A stretch of DNA of 6,540 nucleotides, from NCBI GenBank assembly GCA_041619315.1, contig JBFKEC010000188.1:1-6540 (forward strand), written 5' to 3'. This DNA is from Oceanococcus sp041619315. GTDB taxonomy: Bacteria > Pseudomonadota > Gammaproteobacteria > Nevskiales > Oceanococcaceae. Positions 6,108 to 6,540 of the stretch are shown one piece after another. The notes beneath the pieces were generated by a model that saw nothing but the letters and a program-made list of their open reading frames with translations, was not told where the DNA came from and made no database searches. The translations under genes and the position numbers were made by a program. Position 1 is the stretch's first letter, and every line of letters begins with the position of its first letter.

Positions 6108-6540
6108 GCACCCGTATCCTCAAGACCGGACTGGTCCAGCAGCACTGCAGCGACGATCGCCAAGCCAATCTGGCCGCCAGCATCGCCGCCATACGCGATC
6201 TTGCCGCCCAGGGCGCAGAACTGATCGTGTTGCAGGAACTGCACACCAGTCGCTACTTCTGTCAGGTTGAAGACCCGGCCCTGTTTGATCTGGCCGAGCC
6301 CATCCCCGGGCCCAGCTCCGATGCACTGGGTGTGGTTGCTCACGAGTGCAACGTGGTGCTGGTGGCCTCACTGTTCGAGCGCCGCGCGGCGGGGCTGGCG
6401 CACAACACTGCGGTGATTTTCGAACGCGACGGGCGCATCGCCGGGCGTTATCGCAAGATGCACATCCCGGACGATCCTGGCTATTACGAAAAATTCTATT
6501 TCACGCCGGGCGATCTGGGTTTCCAGCCCATCGACACCAG
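6104..6540 (+). CDS. aguB: N-carbamoylputrescine amidase, N-terminal part (cut by right edge)
   Basis: AguB is a nitrilase-superfamily amidohydrolase that cleaves N-carbamoylputrescine to putrescine, CO2 and ammonia, completing the pathway begun by AguA. The window holds the first 145 residues. Two members of the Glu-Lys-Cys triad are visible: E45 in LIVLQELH (40-47) and K118 in RYRKMHIPDD (115-124). The latter stretch continues into PGYYEKFYFTPGD (125-137), typical of carbamoylputrescine amidases rather than of generic omega-amidases. The catalytic cysteine is expected shortly after the window edge. The ATG overlaps the aguA stop (ATGA), and no separate Shine-Dalgarno is evident, so translation is probably coupled. 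No frameshift is seen in the visible part. Confidence 0.93.
   Translation, partial: MSTRILKTGLVQQHCSDDRQANLAASIAAIRDLAAQGAELIVLQELHTSRYFCQVEDPALFDLAEPIPGPSSDALGVVAHECNVVLVASLFERRAAGLAHNTAVIFERDGRIAGRYRKMHIPDDPGYYEKFYFTPGDLGFQPIDT

Noticed and set aside
1..6540. A new defence, mobile or secondary-metabolite system
   Set aside because: Every substantial stretch is covered by recognised housekeeping families or short intergenic DNA. No integrase, transposase, direct-repeat boundaries, array repeats or composition shift were seen.

Overview
The window looks like ordinary chromosomal DNA from a GC-rich gammaproteobacterium. The Lol lipoprotein exporter genes sit next to comEC, there is a Nu-class (YfcG-like) glutathione transferase, and the agmatine-to-putrescine route is the two-enzyme AguA/AguB type. 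A Xanthomonadales-, Nevskiales- or Chromatiales-like lineage would fit, but the sequence alone does not fix the taxon. No mobile elements, tRNA or rRNA genes, CRISPR arrays or clear intrinsic terminators were seen, and all recognised genes read through without frameshifts.

Left third, minus strand: a compact operon runs lolC -> lolD -> comEC. lolC and lolD overlap by 8 bases, and lolD and comEC are separated by 3. comEC runs off the left edge, so only its N-terminal 410 residues are present. LolC and LolD form the inner-membrane ABC machine that passes outer-membrane lipoproteins to LolA. No lolE follows lolD, so the single LolC-type permease may act as a homodimer (the LolF-type arrangement), unless lolE lies elsewhere. 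ComEC is the inner-membrane channel for single-stranded DNA uptake.

Middle: a 95-base divergent intergenic region carries a 10-bp imperfect dyad between two possible -10 boxes. It leads rightward to a 120-residue exported protein with a motif pattern resembling small BamE/SmpA-like envelope proteins. That gene converges, with only 3 bases between stop codons, on a leftward operon of two different glutathione S-transferases that overlap by ATGA.

Right third, plus strand: a 142-base divergent intergenic region contains an 11-bp stem-loop and possible back-to-back promoters. It is followed by aguA (agmatine deiminase) and aguB (N-carbamoylputrescine amidase, cut by the right edge), also joined by an ATGA overlap. 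Together they convert agmatine to putrescine with release of ammonia and then ammonia plus CO2.

I found no convincing new multi-gene system. The points most worth a second look are the small exported protein next to lolC, the lolE-less Lol operon, and the two dyads in the divergent intergenic regions.
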